Shown here one piece after another: positions 22,111-35,642 of a stretch of 64,000 bases of DNA. A model generated the notes under the pieces. The model saw only the letters and a list, made by a program, of their open reading frames with translations, had not been told where the DNA came from and ran no database searches. The number at the start of each line of letters is the position of its first letter. Within the stretch, counting starts at the first letter, position 1. The DNA lies in NCBI GenBank assembly GCA_033063855.1, contig CP093830.1:2666854-2730853 (forward strand), in the 5' to 3' direction. The DNA comes from Smittia aterrima (lineage: Eukaryota; Arthropoda; Insecta; Diptera; Chironomidae). The position numbers were made by a program, and so were the translations under genes.

Positions 22111-25100
22111 CTATAACAAAAATCTTTTTATGCGAAAAGCGAGGAAAACCGAAAGAAGTTGAATAAGAATCAACAACGATTGACCAGAGATAGAGCTACT
22201 TACACCATTTCTGTGTATACTAGTGACGTCGTCGACAACGTGAATTTTCCATCCAAGATTGTTGTGAGTGTAGCACTGAGAAGAGAATGAAAATTAGTCA
22301 AATGAGTTTTTAAATTAGAAAACTTTTCTCGTACTTGATAATAAACCAAATCAGGAGTGTCGCTTGAAACTGTCCAATTCATGACTGCAGGTTCTCCTTG
22401 CTCACACTCAAGTCTCAATGATTTCTTGTAGTCCTCAAATGTTTCAATTTCATTTGCTTTATCGACTGTCAAATGTTGCCATTCGCAGTATCTTCCAGCA
22501 GCTGTTGGTCTTGGGTAACCGTCTTCTTCAAACTTGACACCAGCGTAAACAGTTTGTCGTGACTATCAAGAAAGAATTCTTTTTTGCAACAATTTTTCAA
22601 ATAAAAGTTATTCAAACTCACTTGCTTGACCTGAGATTTCTGTCCATAGCCACCTTCATCAGAGTCGCTGATGTAAAACGGATGATACCTCGCAGGTTGA
22701 GTTTCATCATTGCCACCTTCAACTAAGAAAGTGTAAGTCTGCCCTCGCTCGACGTATAATTCCGGAATCAGCAAATCATTCAAATACCAAGCGATTCCCC
22801 AGGATGGATGGCCTGTACACATTCACAATTGATAATAGAATCAACGTCATTAAAGGAAATCACATTACTCACCAGTAATTGCAGTGTATCCTCGTTTTCC
22901 TCCAGTTGGTCCTATCCTGACAGTAATTATATTCTCACCGATAATCTTCCTTCCTTCCCAAGGCTTCACTTGGACTTCATCCTTTCTGTCATAAAGAGAA
23001 GATGTGCATGAATGTTCGTCCTTTGATGAAAAGTCAATTTTGACATCATCCGTCGTGTGTTCTGAGCCTGAATGAGAATGAGCGTTTGCTTCGCCTCTTG
23101 AATTTAGAGGACCAATAGCTCCAATGACGCTGATCTCTCGGTCAGTTGGGATAGCTTGGTCGTTAACTGGTTCATTGGTTTGCAAGAATCTTTTGTACTT
23201 GATGTATGTCACTCCATTCTTTCGATCTCCAGCCACTAAAAAATGAAAAGATTGTGAAATACACGAACGAATGGGAAAATAATTTTCTTACATAAAACTG
23301 CATCATTCTTTCCGCCAATTCTTTCATCTGGACAAACGCCTTGCTTGCCATCGCACTGAGATAAATGCGAAAGATAATAATCTTCCACACGGAATCTCAA
23401 TTGACTTCTGTCATAGAAAGCCACGACGACGTCGCCATTCACCATTTGTGATCGTCCATTCGCTCCCGAAATTCCAAACGCCATGTACTGCTCTTCAGAT
23501 ATTCTTCCGTACAACTCAATGATGACTGAATCCTTTTGTATCTCCCATTGAACTTGCAACTTTCCGTTAATTATTTCTTTACAGTTTCTTGCTTTTGGTC
23601 GTTGAGTTGTTGTCGTTGTCTGAATTAAGAAATAAAATTGAAAGGTTAAAGATTGTCGCTTGTGAAATTAGAAGAGATTTAAAATTGTTAGTTTCACTTA
23701 CAGGATTGTACCACCACTCAGGCTTCATTAAGTTTAAGCAGTCAAATGTTAGTAAGTTAATAAATAAAATCTAGAAAATTCTCAATGTGACTCACCGTAA
23801 TCTTCGTTTGACCTGGAAAAAGATTGAAAAGTTATTTAACAAACGAAACCACATCAAAGTGAAATAATGCGAACCTAAAGCTGGAGGAACATCGAGGTCT
23901 TTCGGAATGAAAACATGGCCGAAGTTGTGTCGATATTCAACGCACCAGACAGCAAGCCAGTCGATATCATAAACAGTTAAATTTCCAGGAAGTTGGATTT
24001 CGATGTCTTCCCCTTGATAACCTCTGAGGACATCATAACTTCCGAGTTCATTTGGAACTTTAACTCCCATGATGTTAGGCATTGAGCCATTGCCTACGAA
24101 GAAATACGCGTCGGGACCAGCTCCGTCGTAGTGAAGATTTGGAATGTAAAATGTTTTCGCATCCAAAACGCTGATATTGCTGGATCTCAGACCATGAGCG
24201 AGTCTCTTGAACTCAGGCAGAACTCTTGGTCGCGGAACATCGAGTCCTGGTGGAATAAAAACTTCACCGAAGTCGACCTACGAAAAGAATTTTTTTATGC
24301 ACAGTCAGACGAATTCCCCCAATCTCATTCTATATCTGAACGAATCAAAACTAAGATTTTGCGCACTTTACGTCATGGCGAGACATCGTGTCATCTCGTT
24401 TTAATTTTCATTCTTTCGACATTTCTCATATTTACGAAAGTTGGGGAAAAACTTTTTTTCTCTACGGAAAAACTTTAATGTTTGTTCGATCTCAATTATC
24501 GATGACGCGATAAATGAGGAAGTTATGTTGAATTAATGAAAGTTTGACACGTTGATGAATGATTAGAGTAGGAGTTTCCGTTAAAGTTTTGACTGTTCAG
24601 CAAAGCAGAGCGGAAATCCTGAGTCTCTTGAATATTGGAATATTCTAAATTGTAAAAATTTCTTTTTCCTTGTTAATCCCGATTATTTGCAAAACGACAG
24701 ACGCTCATCATGAAGAGATTTAATATTGTTGAAGAGATTTGAGCGGTTGCTCCCTCTCTATTTACACAAAGCAATGTTTCTTCTATTTTTCTCGAACCAA
24801 TCAGGATTTCTACATCAAATAGATCACAACAGGTTGTAGTCTCTTGTATCATAAATAAATTTTGATTATTAGATCACTGATGGATTGTTCCTTGTTATCC
24901 GCAAACATTTTGAAACTTTGATAATTCTCGTTTTATTGGAAAAGGGAGCGAATCACTTCTCAATACTTGATTAGACTTCTAATCTGAATTGCTTTGTTTA
25001 CTATTGCGGTCAAGCTTATCCTCGTTAACGCGTTTTTATTTGGTCGATTGCTTTGAATCGACTTTCATTAAAATGAAATAAATTGGAAAATGTGCGTCAG

Positions 25101-28100
25101 CGCTTTTCATCGTGAATGAGGGGAGACGCTCATTTCTAATTTAAAAAAGTCCTTCTTATCCTACTCACCGTGAATCTTCGACACCAAACTGAAAGCCATC
25201 GGATGTCTCGAATTCGTTTTCCCATTGGAAGTCGAAGAATGATGTCTGTGCTGTTGTGAGCTAGAAGAACGGGCGGTTCTCTATAAAAAGGAAAACAAGA
25301 AAAGAATTGCAACATCAACAATTTTCCAATGAATCCCCGAGACCACTTTACGCCTCGGTTAATGCTGAATCGCATTCTTATTCTGTGCAACCCCAAAAAA
25401 TTTAAAATCAAGAACCTTGAATAAAGTTATAAAAATTTCATTTAACGGTTTATTAATTTTCTTGAAAAAGTGTCTCGTTTCAAGCTGAAAGCAGACATCA
25501 TGAGCTAATCATCGTGATGGAACGTAACAAAAGGCGACAACACAAATTCTACATTTAACGCTAGGGTGAAGACTTGTAATAAAACTTAATGACAATGTGA
25601 GGCCACGTGCCATAACTAATAGAAAAATGCACTTTATTGACTAGGATACGATAAGGGAGCTGGTGAAGGGCGACGGTTGAGTTATGAATCAAAAAGCAGT
25701 TGCTTAGGTGACTGACATTATGAAAGAAGAGAATTGTCGTCAATCGAAACGGAAGCTATGGAGATTTTCATCAAAATTGAATGAAGAACTCATCGTCTCC
25801 TTCTCTTCTCGGTTTCAACGTTTAATTATTCGATCATCTTCCAATTATGCTAACGACAGTTTCCTTCAAATGATATAATCAGCATCGAATCAATTCCATT
25901 TTCGTGTTCCGATGATTGCCTAATGGCTCTTCGCCCTCCCACCTATCGTTTCGAATTTCTTTTTTTAGTTGTCACGAAATGTGAGGGAATGAACAAAAGA
26001 CCCGGGAAAGGGTGAACAACTTCTCGCTTTCTAGCTTGATTTACATCTCAATGTAAATAAGTTTTGATTTTCCTCGAAAAGGAAAAATTCCTTCTGCACA
26101 ACCCACAAAAATTTTCAAATCTTCTCAAAGGGAAATGAAAACTTACACCAACTCAGAATGTGCCAGTGCACAGAACGAAAGAAGAATGAAGAGCGTAATT
26201 GAAATGAGATTTAATTGACTTCGAAAAATGTTTTCCGCATTACAATGAAGGCGTCGAATGAAAGAAACGTTGGATCCCGTTCATGATACTAAATCGAGGG
26301 GTTGACATTTATTTTAATTTAATTCATCATCCAGAGTTTTTCCACTGTAATGAATGACAAAAAGACGAATGACAGTGAGAGGGTGCATTTCAATTTTTTT
26401 CTCTTCTTCTCGTGAGTCCTGTTGCTTCATCCTCGTAAATGGATCGAGAGCAAGTGAAGTCGTCATCAACTTCACAAGAAATTCGAGAAATCGTAACAGA
26501 ATCTCCCTTGAAGTTGACGACAATATTTATTCGATTTGAAATAGAATCCCCAGCAAATCCTCTCCTACATTATCGCAGCTTGAATAAGAAAGTTTTTGTT
26601 TATTTTTGCTTCTTGAACGGAAGGGATTTTAAGCTCTCGACTATACACGAACAATAATGCTTATCACTTCTATAAGTATTTTGCTTTGAAAAGACATTAT
26701 TTTTGATCAAGTCGGGCTCTTCCCACGAGCGAGAAAAACAATTTCCTTTTTGAATGCTAGGGCGTTTAATAGTAAACCTGTTGTTGTTCTAACGTCAAAA
26801 GTCGAAATTCATTGAGCGAGAAAACCTTCCTAATGAACCTTCCAATCAATCGGAACTCGTTTGAAGTGGAAGAGCATGAAAAGGGTTTCAACATAAATTA
26901 AACGAGGAAAATCAAGAATTGTGGTTTGTCGTTTGATCGATTTGCTTTAAAGAATTTTAAATATATTTGAAACTCACCGTCCGCTGTATTCCTCGGGGTA
27001 AGGGATGATGTATCCTTCGGGAGAGGGTCGCGGTGAATTTCCCACCCAGAAAAATGCGTCAGGACCTGTTCCATCATATGCGAATCCTTTGATGAAGAGA
27101 GTTGACTCGTCAACTGCATAAACAGTTCCCTAAAAAAAGCAAAAGACATTTAGTCTTTGACTTTGTCGAAAGAAATGAGTTATTACCTTAATTCCGTGAG
27201 CAAAATCAGTGAATTGTCCGATCGCTCGTCCGAAGTAAGGCTCAGGTGGAGCTCGAGCGTTTATACCTGAAAGAAAATAAATCGAGTTTTCTTGTTAGGA
27301 AATAAAGTTATCATCAAATCGATTCATGTAAGCGTATGACCAGAAATGTCGACTCTTTTATAATAAAACACTTTTGAGAAAGTTGAAAAACGCAATTTCT
27401 CTAAAAGGATTTTTCCATTCATTGCACAATCGTAAAAAAATGTTCTGCAAGGTAATTTTTATGCTTTCGAAGAGGGAAATTTCAATCAGAAGGATTGTTA
27501 CGGTTTCCCTCCATTTAAAAGTTGCAGCGTGATGTGAGTTTCCATTTGAATCCTTTCTCAAATAAAATGTTATTTAAAAATCGATTTTTGTTATGCAAGT
27601 AGAAGCTTTGTGAGCAGAATTTCCTGAATGAAATTATTATATCTACAGCCACTGGCAATGAAGATCATCAAATATTTTTCTTTGACTCTTTTGACTTGAA
27701 ATACTCGAGATTGAAAATACTTTCAATAAAGAGACTTTGAGTTGCAGTATTGACATGGAAATGCATCGTCAATTTTAATAAGGAATTGCATTTTTCGGTT
27801 ACACACAATTTCAATAAAAAAAATTCTTTCGAATAAAATTTGAAAAATGTTTTTGACAGATTTGCAAGTTCAACTTCTTCACGGAATTCACAAACGACCG
27901 CCTCAAGCTTTTAAAAGAAGTTCCATCGCATTATTTAAAAGGATACATCGCATCCTGTGGTGGAATAAATTGTGAGAGAAAAGATTTCATACAAATTTTT
28001 ATTTCATTTTATACTCGTTATGCTCGTTTCCTCCTCTACGCCCTTCGTCTCGATTTCATAAGGAAATAATGAGAGAAAAATGATGAGAGGGGAAAGGAAG

Positions 28101-30332
28101 GAATTTAATAAACAGGGTGGATGTAATAAAAGAAGTGTTCGTGTGTGAATTTTGTGATAACGATGATATTCCTGAATGATAAAGATGAAGATGAGGAGGT
28201 GTCGAGTATTTGACGGAAGTTGCGAGAATTTATTGATCTCATGCTTTGTGCAGCAAGAACCTGTCAAACTTTTCTTTCTAAATGAAATGTTTTTCGAAAC
28301 ATAAACTTTCGGTTGTAAATAAATAAATTTCCGTGACATTGGCTTATCTCTCATCACCCTTTTCTGTTCTAAGCTCTGCATGACAAAAAAAGAGGAAAAT
28401 CTCTTCATCGTTCGAATGAAACTGCGAGACAAGCAACCCAAATAAATTTACGGACTTAAATCTCGTGTCTGTTTACTTATGATAATCAACACTGATACTT
28501 TCATCAATGTTATTAAATTAACAGAGCATTTAGATGGTAAATGTCTTATGCTGATAATTTCACATTAAGAACCATCAAATCACATTTTATTGTTGCTAGG
28601 GAGCTTAGAGATTTATCTTTTCACTTCAAGGGATAATTGTTCGACTTCCCCTTGCGCTTTACTTTTCGTTCATTGAAGTAAATGTTGAGTTCATCAAGAA
28701 AATACATTTCTTCCAATAATATTACGATTCCTAAGAAAAACTGAGGTAGACATCGCTTTACGAAATTAAAAACCATCGATTTTCAAAGTTGGCACGAGGA
28801 GACGGAGAAAAAAGTCCCAAGAGATTGATATTCATCATTTTTACTTCATTTCACAAATATTTCAAGCATCGCTTTCTAACTTGTCAGCGTTTTAAAGCAT
28901 AACGACATCATCAGCATCGAATGAATGATGAGACTTTGGGGTTGCTATCCTCAAGAGATGAGAGTGAGCCTACATCAAAGGGGAAGAGGAGATTAAATCC
29001 TTTTGAATTAAAATTTATTTTGGACTCGCTTATTAATGCCAAACAAATCCTCGAAACTCTTTAAATTGAAGGGAGTTTATAGAAACGTGAGTCGCGAGCG
29101 ATGTCGAAGATAACAACGAAGAAAATGTATTGAAATTAAATTTTGCCGAATGAATCATTCGGAAAACATCACGTTTTCATGGCTTAGATATAAAAGTCTT
29201 CATCACGGAGACAAGAAAAATCGATAGCGATTAATTTACATCAAAAACAAAAAGTCTGAGCACATTCAAGGTGAAGCATCATCGGCTCGTACTTAAAAGA
29301 ATGAGAAACTCGATGAATACGACATGAAAGGAAAATCGACTTCAATCACTGTAATTAAATCCCATTCCGCGAGTTTCCACTTGCTTTAACTTGCAGGTAA
29401 CGTAAATATCGTCGCTAAGACGACAGAGCGAGTGTCTTTGATTTCATGACCTGATAAATAAATTTATTTCAGCCTCGTAAGCTTATCAAGTGATTTTTTT
29501 CAATCGATTTTCTTGCATAACACTCAACATCACATGCATTGCGATTTATAACGATTACAAGTCTCTTTAGTTTAATGATAGGGTGTGTTCATAAACGAAG
29601 CTCGTAAATGAATTAAATCGTCATTCACACAACAGACGATTCCATCCCTCTCCTCTTGAGAACATTTCAAGTGATTAGGCGAATAGAATTTTACGTTTTA
29701 TCAGCTGGTGCATGTTCGTCACATTAAATTATCATTTTGTTCACCAGATTGGTAGGAGGAAAATTATCTAACGTCAGCCACATACATGACGACAATTTTC
29801 TCCTAAATCTTGAAGCGGATTACGACAATCACCATGAACGTTAATCGTGTTGAGGGGTTCTGTGAAGTCTTGATTGTTCTTTAGCTTCTTTAATTTATTT
29901 TCCATTCACATCAACAATATCAGCGAAGTATTAGTAAAGAAAGGTAAAAGCACCGTCGACGAAGATGCAAGCCACGAGTGGCCTAGATTTCATTTTCATT
30001 TCGAGCCAAATAAAATATTAAAAGAGCGAAAGTCGCGCTGTGGTCAAATTTGATATGAAGAGACAATGAGACGACTTTGTTGGATTGTTTTTTGAAAGAT
30101 TCATTCTCAAGAGAAACCCACATCAAGTCTGAGATTTCTAATTTAGCGTCCAACCTGTTTTCGCCCAATCTCTTTATGGCCCGATGATGATTTTTTGAAA
30201 GATCAAGATTAAGTCCGCGCTTCTCACGTCATGCTATTCAATCATTATCTTGATGAACTTACCGTTGTTCTCAATGGACGACAATCCAATCAGTAAAACG
30301 ATGTAAAAATCCCTGACCAGTGTTGACTGCAT
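22111..30332 (-). CDS. Skeletor: Skeletor-like protein with DM13 and DOMON domains
   Basis: Twelve coding exons: 30332-30263, 27266-27187, 27129-26978, 25280-25169, 24277-23875, 23812-23796, 23722-23702, 23619-23292, 23235-22873, 22812-22622, 22562-22335 and 22275-22111. All phases close, giving 709 aa. Exon 1 encodes a signal peptide. Two DM13 domains follow (FGRAIGQF to WLSVWCRRF, then FKRLAHGL to WLAVWCVEY), then a Thr-rich linker, a DOMON domain (about residues 290-400), a cupredoxin-like region (SWGIAWYLND, RYHPFYISD) and a hydrophobic C-terminus of about 25 residues, suggesting a GPI signal or membrane tail. This order is that of insect Skeletor, studied in Drosophila as a spindle-matrix protein. 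DM13-DOMON proteins are also linked to cuticle redox chemistry, which fits the secretory signals better. Introns 1, 3 and 4 are about 3.0, 1.7 and 0.9 kb. Exons 6 and 7 are microexons of 17 and 21 nt. The exon 7 acceptor is weak. Confidence 0.9.
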
Positions 30333-32425
30333 GTCTTTAGCGCTTGTAATCCAAAATGAAATGTAAAATTGTTCTTGATGAATCGAAGTGGTGATTCATT
30401 CAGAACTTTATTTCCTTTTTAAGGAAAAGCTTTCTCCTTAACAACAACAACAATTTTATTCACAAAATGGCTCCCCAATTTTTTTCTCTCCTCGGTTCCA
30501 CAAATTTTATTATTGAGAACTGTTTTAAAAGCTTTGAGTAACAATTAGATTATGTTACTTGTTTTCCATTTGTATGATTTTTTTATTATTGTCTTCACTT
30601 CAGTTATCACAGACAGAAGTTTATTTTATTTTGTGCGATGAATTGGGGGCTTGGGGATGTTGAATGCGAAAATGGCCACTAGTTTGGAAAATTATAATTG
30701 AAAATTTTCCACTAATCAGAACTGTTCATAATCAAAAGCATAAGCGAAAGCTACTTTTAAACTTAATTAAAGTTTGGATTGAAAGTTAAACTTTGCACAA
30801 CCAAATAACGCATGATTTACAACGCGTGTCTTTACGGTAGGGATTTTAATCTCGGACTGAAACTTTTCTCCGCAAAAATTTATGCGGCAAGCTCCAATCT
30901 CGTTTTCCAATACGAATTGTGCCAGCTAGAGAGAGACGACGATTGTTTCTCGCAACGTGCCGACAGTTTTCATGCTTCAGACAAAATGAACAGACATTCA
31001 TTGGAAAGCGCCACGATCTCTGCTGAGAGTCTCGCGAAAGTAGAAAGCTTCATGAATTTTAATTTGCCGGCATTACCAAACCGAAATGACAGTTTTAAAC
31101 TCATCACGATCGAGACGTTATTGATCAAAAGAGAACTTGTTTCTTGAAAGGGGAGCCATTATTCATTTCAGGTGGTACAGCGCATGTCTTGAGGGGGAAA
31201 TATCAAGACAAGGACAAGAGATAATATGCAAATAGGCGGCAGGAGCAATAAAGTCCAGAGTCGAATTAGGAGAAATCGTATTAATTAAAATTAATGTCAA
31301 TCAAAATCAAATTATTTCGGTAAATTTTAAATTCTCACACAAATTTTTTTCTCGAGCAAGTGTTGCGAACCAATGCTTCAATTTGTTGTTGTGATCAAAA
31401 CGAAACAATCTGCAGCATTGAAAATATTTCATTCATTGTTTTCAGTTTGCTTTTAGTCATCGAATAATGTGAACGTGCTTTTTGTTCCTCCTCGCGTAAT
31501 ATTTTTTTTGTTTGAAGAGAATTGGTTAGTGATTACTGATAAGAACTTGCATTTTAAAAAATATTTAAAATTGAAAGTGAGAATATTAAAACAAAGCGAG
31601 ACTCAAAGTTGATTTTGTAGTTTTTTAATTCGATGTGGGTGGATTAGTTTTATTGGTTTTTCCTTGAAGTTAAATTAATTAAAAAGCTCCAGATTTGGAT
31701 TAAATGTTAACCGCGAGACGCGAATTTTTCTTTATTGGAATGTTGTAAGATTCGACAAGTGCTTGTCCCATTTTCTCATCGAGAGATGAAGACGACGAGG
31801 AAACGAGGGCAGGCAGGAAAAAGCAAGAACTTTCATGTTTCAAACTTGTATTCAGTTGGGTCACAAGTGAAATAGAACTGAGTTCAAGATAAGTTGGATC
31901 AATTCAAAAATATGACTGTATGGAGTGAATGTGACTCACACACATCGCAAGTGTTCAGAAATACTCAAAATAATAACAAAACAGAAAAAAATAATTCCAA
32001 ACCAGTTTTGTCTGCAGATCCAAACTTTATTTCTTTCCTTTCTTGAAGAAAACGTGTAACAGATGGTGATGCACATTGCAATTCAACTTCTTCCGTTTAT
32101 CATAAACGGATATCCGCGTGTAATCATCTTAGCGATATCAATCATAAAGATTTCTTGCGAATAATTTCTTAGTCATTCCTTCGGGAAGTTTTCTTACAAA
32201 CACTGTCGCGAATGAAACGGAAGAATCTTGTGTAGGTTTACGATTGTTTACAAACAATCCGTTTAGCGACGACAGCTTGTTTGTTTTACCATTCAACAAT
32301 CAAGATTAATAAAGATTATTTCGTGTTGGCCCCATCATAAGAGTCATAAATTATTTCTTTTCAATTGCTTTTAGACTTTCGCTGAAGAATTTGCAAACAA
32401 TCGAAGGAAAGACCCGCCGTGCACG
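30333..32425. other. Divergent promoter region between Skeletor and the shootin-like gene
   Basis: About 2.1 kb between two divergently transcribed genes. A good acceptor (TTTTAG, ending at 32373) lies 52 nt before the next start codon, so the + gene probably has an upstream untranslated exon. A 111-codon frame at 30812-31147 (+) has no recognisable domain. Nothing else is supported. Confidence 0.5.
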
Positions 32426-35258
32426 ATGGAAGACTCGCCTACTCGTAGAAGTTCCATTCCAATTTTGAAGCAGACAAATAAAACGAAATCATTCCAATCG
32501 TACGTCAGTCTTAATTTAACGGAAGATAGTATACAACGAAAGAGTCGTTCACCATCGTCAATGACTTCAATGTCTCCACCAATTTTAGAGAAGTCTCTCA
32601 AACCGCCACCTTTACTTCTTCCTATGACACAATCTCTTCATATCGATAACGATATCATTATAACGAAGCTTTGCGATGAGAACAAGCGATTAAAGGAACA
32701 TCAAGTACAATTAGTTTCTAAATTCGAAGAAGGTGAGACCGAATTAACGAGAATCATTTAAATCAAAAAAATTATTCTCGGACTTTCAGCGCTACGTGAA
32801 AATATGGAAATACAAAATAAGAACGATGAGTTGCAGAAAGAATTAATTCATGCGAGACGTGAAATCTCTGAAAAAGTTTATTTGCAAAAAACAATCGACA
32901 AGTTCGTAATATTTGCTTCCTCATTGAGCCAACCTTTAATTTGCATTCCTCGCTATTTAGTTTACAGAAACTACAATTGGACATGGTTGAGAAGAACAAG
33001 AAACTGCAAAAGAAACTCGAAGAGATTCTACCTGAGAGTTTTAATGGTAAAGAGACTTATCGACAGGTTTAGATGAATATTTTTGTTTGATATTTACGTT
33101 TCAACTTTGCAGACAACGAAGAAGCCAGCCATACCGAACCGAACGAAAACCTTGACCTGCACAACATCATGAGTGAGCTCGAAAAACTCAAATCCTATCT
33201 CAACAACGTCGAATTGCAATTGTACGAAGCGAACGAGCACATATCAGATCTTCTTGAGAAGGTAACATGAAGGAACCTTGAATTCTTCAGTAAATAAACT
33301 TTTTTCTTCTTCGTTATAGAAACAAGAAATTGAAGTCGAGAACTTGACTCTTAAATCAGAAAATGCCGAGCTAAATAATCTGTCAAAACTCATGCAAGCG
33401 AACATGTACGAAACTCTCAGCACAAGCAAAAAGTGAGTAGGTTCATTCAATTTTAATTGATCATAACAATTTGATTACTTCGAATAGAATGGAAGAGACT
33501 TTCTTGCGAGTGAAGACAGAACGTGATGAGCTTATTAAAAAAACGAATTTGGATATAACTGACGGCCGAGGCAAACATGGCCATGAGTCTGATGAAATTG
33601 CACATCTCAAAACGGAGTTGAATCGACAGAAGAAAGCTTATGAAGCTCAGTTCATCGAATACGTAAGTTCTTTCGGTTAAGGATTAATTTAAACTTTAAT
33701 TTGGAATTGGTTCTATTCACTTTAACTAATCACTAACTTTTCTCTTCACGTTCACTGTAAATATTTAACCATCAATCGATAAAGAATCTCAACTTAGAGA
33801 AGGAAATTGAAGAGCGTGTGAATTCAGAAGTGGAATCTCTGAAAATTCAAGTCAAACTTCTCGAGACTGAACTAGAAATTTCAAGAATGCGTGCGGCGAG
33901 TTGTGAAGACGAGCTTCGACAATTGAAGTCTCTTAGTGCCAAAAATATTGGAGAGATAAAAATAGTTGACATTCCGAAACCGCCTCCTGCGCCACCCCTT
34001 CCCTTGTTCTTGTTTGACTCAAAACAAAGTTCATTCAGGTCACGGTCAAACTCTCAGTCGCTGAATGATGCCATCAACGATGCACAACAGAAACTGCAAC
34101 AAGCTAGCGAACTAAAAATAGAGAAAAAAGCAACAGGTAGGAATGAACTGATGCGTTGTTATTGTGCTTGCCGTTCGCTTCCCCCTTTTCATCTCAATAA
34201 AACACAGCGAGGAAAATTTATCTCTTCATAAAGTTTAAATTAATCCAACGACGATTGTTACTTTCAATTAGAATCAACTTAGTCGCAAGCAACGATGTAT
34301 TTTATTGATCGAAAGAATATTGGAAAATTTAAATCATTTCCTCGTGAACTTTGCTCTCCCATGTCAAATTTATTTATCTGGCAGTACAGAAAGGCCTCTC
34401 CATCCATTAAAAAGGTTACGGAAGAGCAAAAAATTTCGTTGTGACCTAATTGAATTTGCACATTTTCTGAGTGAAATATTTATTGACGGTAAAATTTATA
34501 TCCTGTCGATTGGCTTTCCTATTAGTTATCACCTTCGAAAGTGGAGCGAAAATATTTTTTAATCAAATTACATGACTTTTTTTATGTTGGAACAAACTTT
34601 CCACTAACGAGTTAATTTCAATAACAATGTGCACTAAAAAAATTAAGCCAAACTAAGCCAGCGACACAACACCGGTAAATGTTAAAGCAAACTGTTCGTT
34701 GATTGCAAATTGCCGCTCGAAATCTTCTCCAGTTCGGAATACCCGAAGATGCTTCCGGCGATATGCGCGCGTCAACTTTTTTCTCAATCAACGAGATTTT
34801 TGTCGTTGGCTTCTCGTGATGTGATGTTGATAAAGGTGATGTGGAATGAACTTTGCATGTTCGAACACGGATCGATAATGTTCGACTTAGTAACTCAATT
34901 ATGGTTGAATTTATTTCACATGCACTTTAGTTTGAGAGCTTCAATAACTTTAGGCAGCGCTTTAAAGTTTATGACTTGCGGTGTTTGTTTGTGAAATATT
35001 TTTTTTAATTCAGTGACTTGACAATTTTTATTCTGTTTATTTCAAAAAGGTTTAGAAGCTGTTATTGACGATTTAAAGAATGGTCGTGTGACTCTTAGAA
35101 GACGACATAACCAACCTCGAGTTCCCTTATCTCCGAAAGAGAATTACACAAGCATCTATCAACTTCTCGAGAAAAATCAAAAGCAAAATCGAAGCAGCAA
35201 GAAAATTTTAGACACCGAGCTCTCAACAGTTTTCAAAAAGTTCAACATAGAAATCTAA
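32426..35258 (+). CDS. Coiled-coil, proline-rich protein, shootin-1-like
   Basis: Eight coding exons: 32426-32732, 32790-32905, 32968-33046, 33113-33261, 33320-33432, 33488-33662, 33785-34136 and 35050-35258. They join in phase to give 499 aa. The N-terminus (MEDSPTRRSSIPILKQ) is Ser/Pro-rich. Residues of about 75-330 are nearly continuous heptad coiled coil (NKRLKEHQ, KLQLDMVEKNKKL, EVESLKIQVKLLETELE). A polyproline patch (IPKPPPAPPLPLF) follows, then a short WH2-like motif in the last exon (AVIDDLKNGRVTLRRR). This order matches vertebrate shootin-1, an actin-clutch adaptor in axon growth. The family call rests on architecture rather than close identity, and another coiled-coil scaffold remains possible. 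The last intron is 913 nt. It converges with mbc. AATAAA lies at 35301-35306. Confidence 0.75.
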
Positions 35259-35642
35259 TCTGAAAATGACACAAATCAAAAATTCAAAATGTTAGTTATT
35301 AATAAAATTTTATTTAATATTTTTCCATGGTAAAAATGATTGTTTTCTTCACCTTTCGTTCAATCACATTCTTTGGCAAAATGAACCTCCTCCTTTGTTC
35401 CTAGTTTTGATAAATGCTCCTGGGCTAAGGCCATCAAGCTAAGGCACTAATTTACTTTATACTGTCGAACTCTTACAATTAGAGAGCCAAATATTTGGCG
35501 AAAACATCTGGATAAGTAGGACAGCGTTTTGTACATCAACGAATTTCTTGTAAATATCTCTAGTTATTGCTCGACGAAAAAATTAAAAGAATTTACACTA
35601 TCTCATAAAATTAAAAGAATTTCTTTTTAGAATTTAGCTAAC

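Noticed and set aside
28004..28441. 145-codon minus frame in Skeletor intron 1
   Set aside because: Low-complexity, poorly started, with no domain and no splice sites linking it to Skeletor. I treat it as chance openness in a 3-kb intron.
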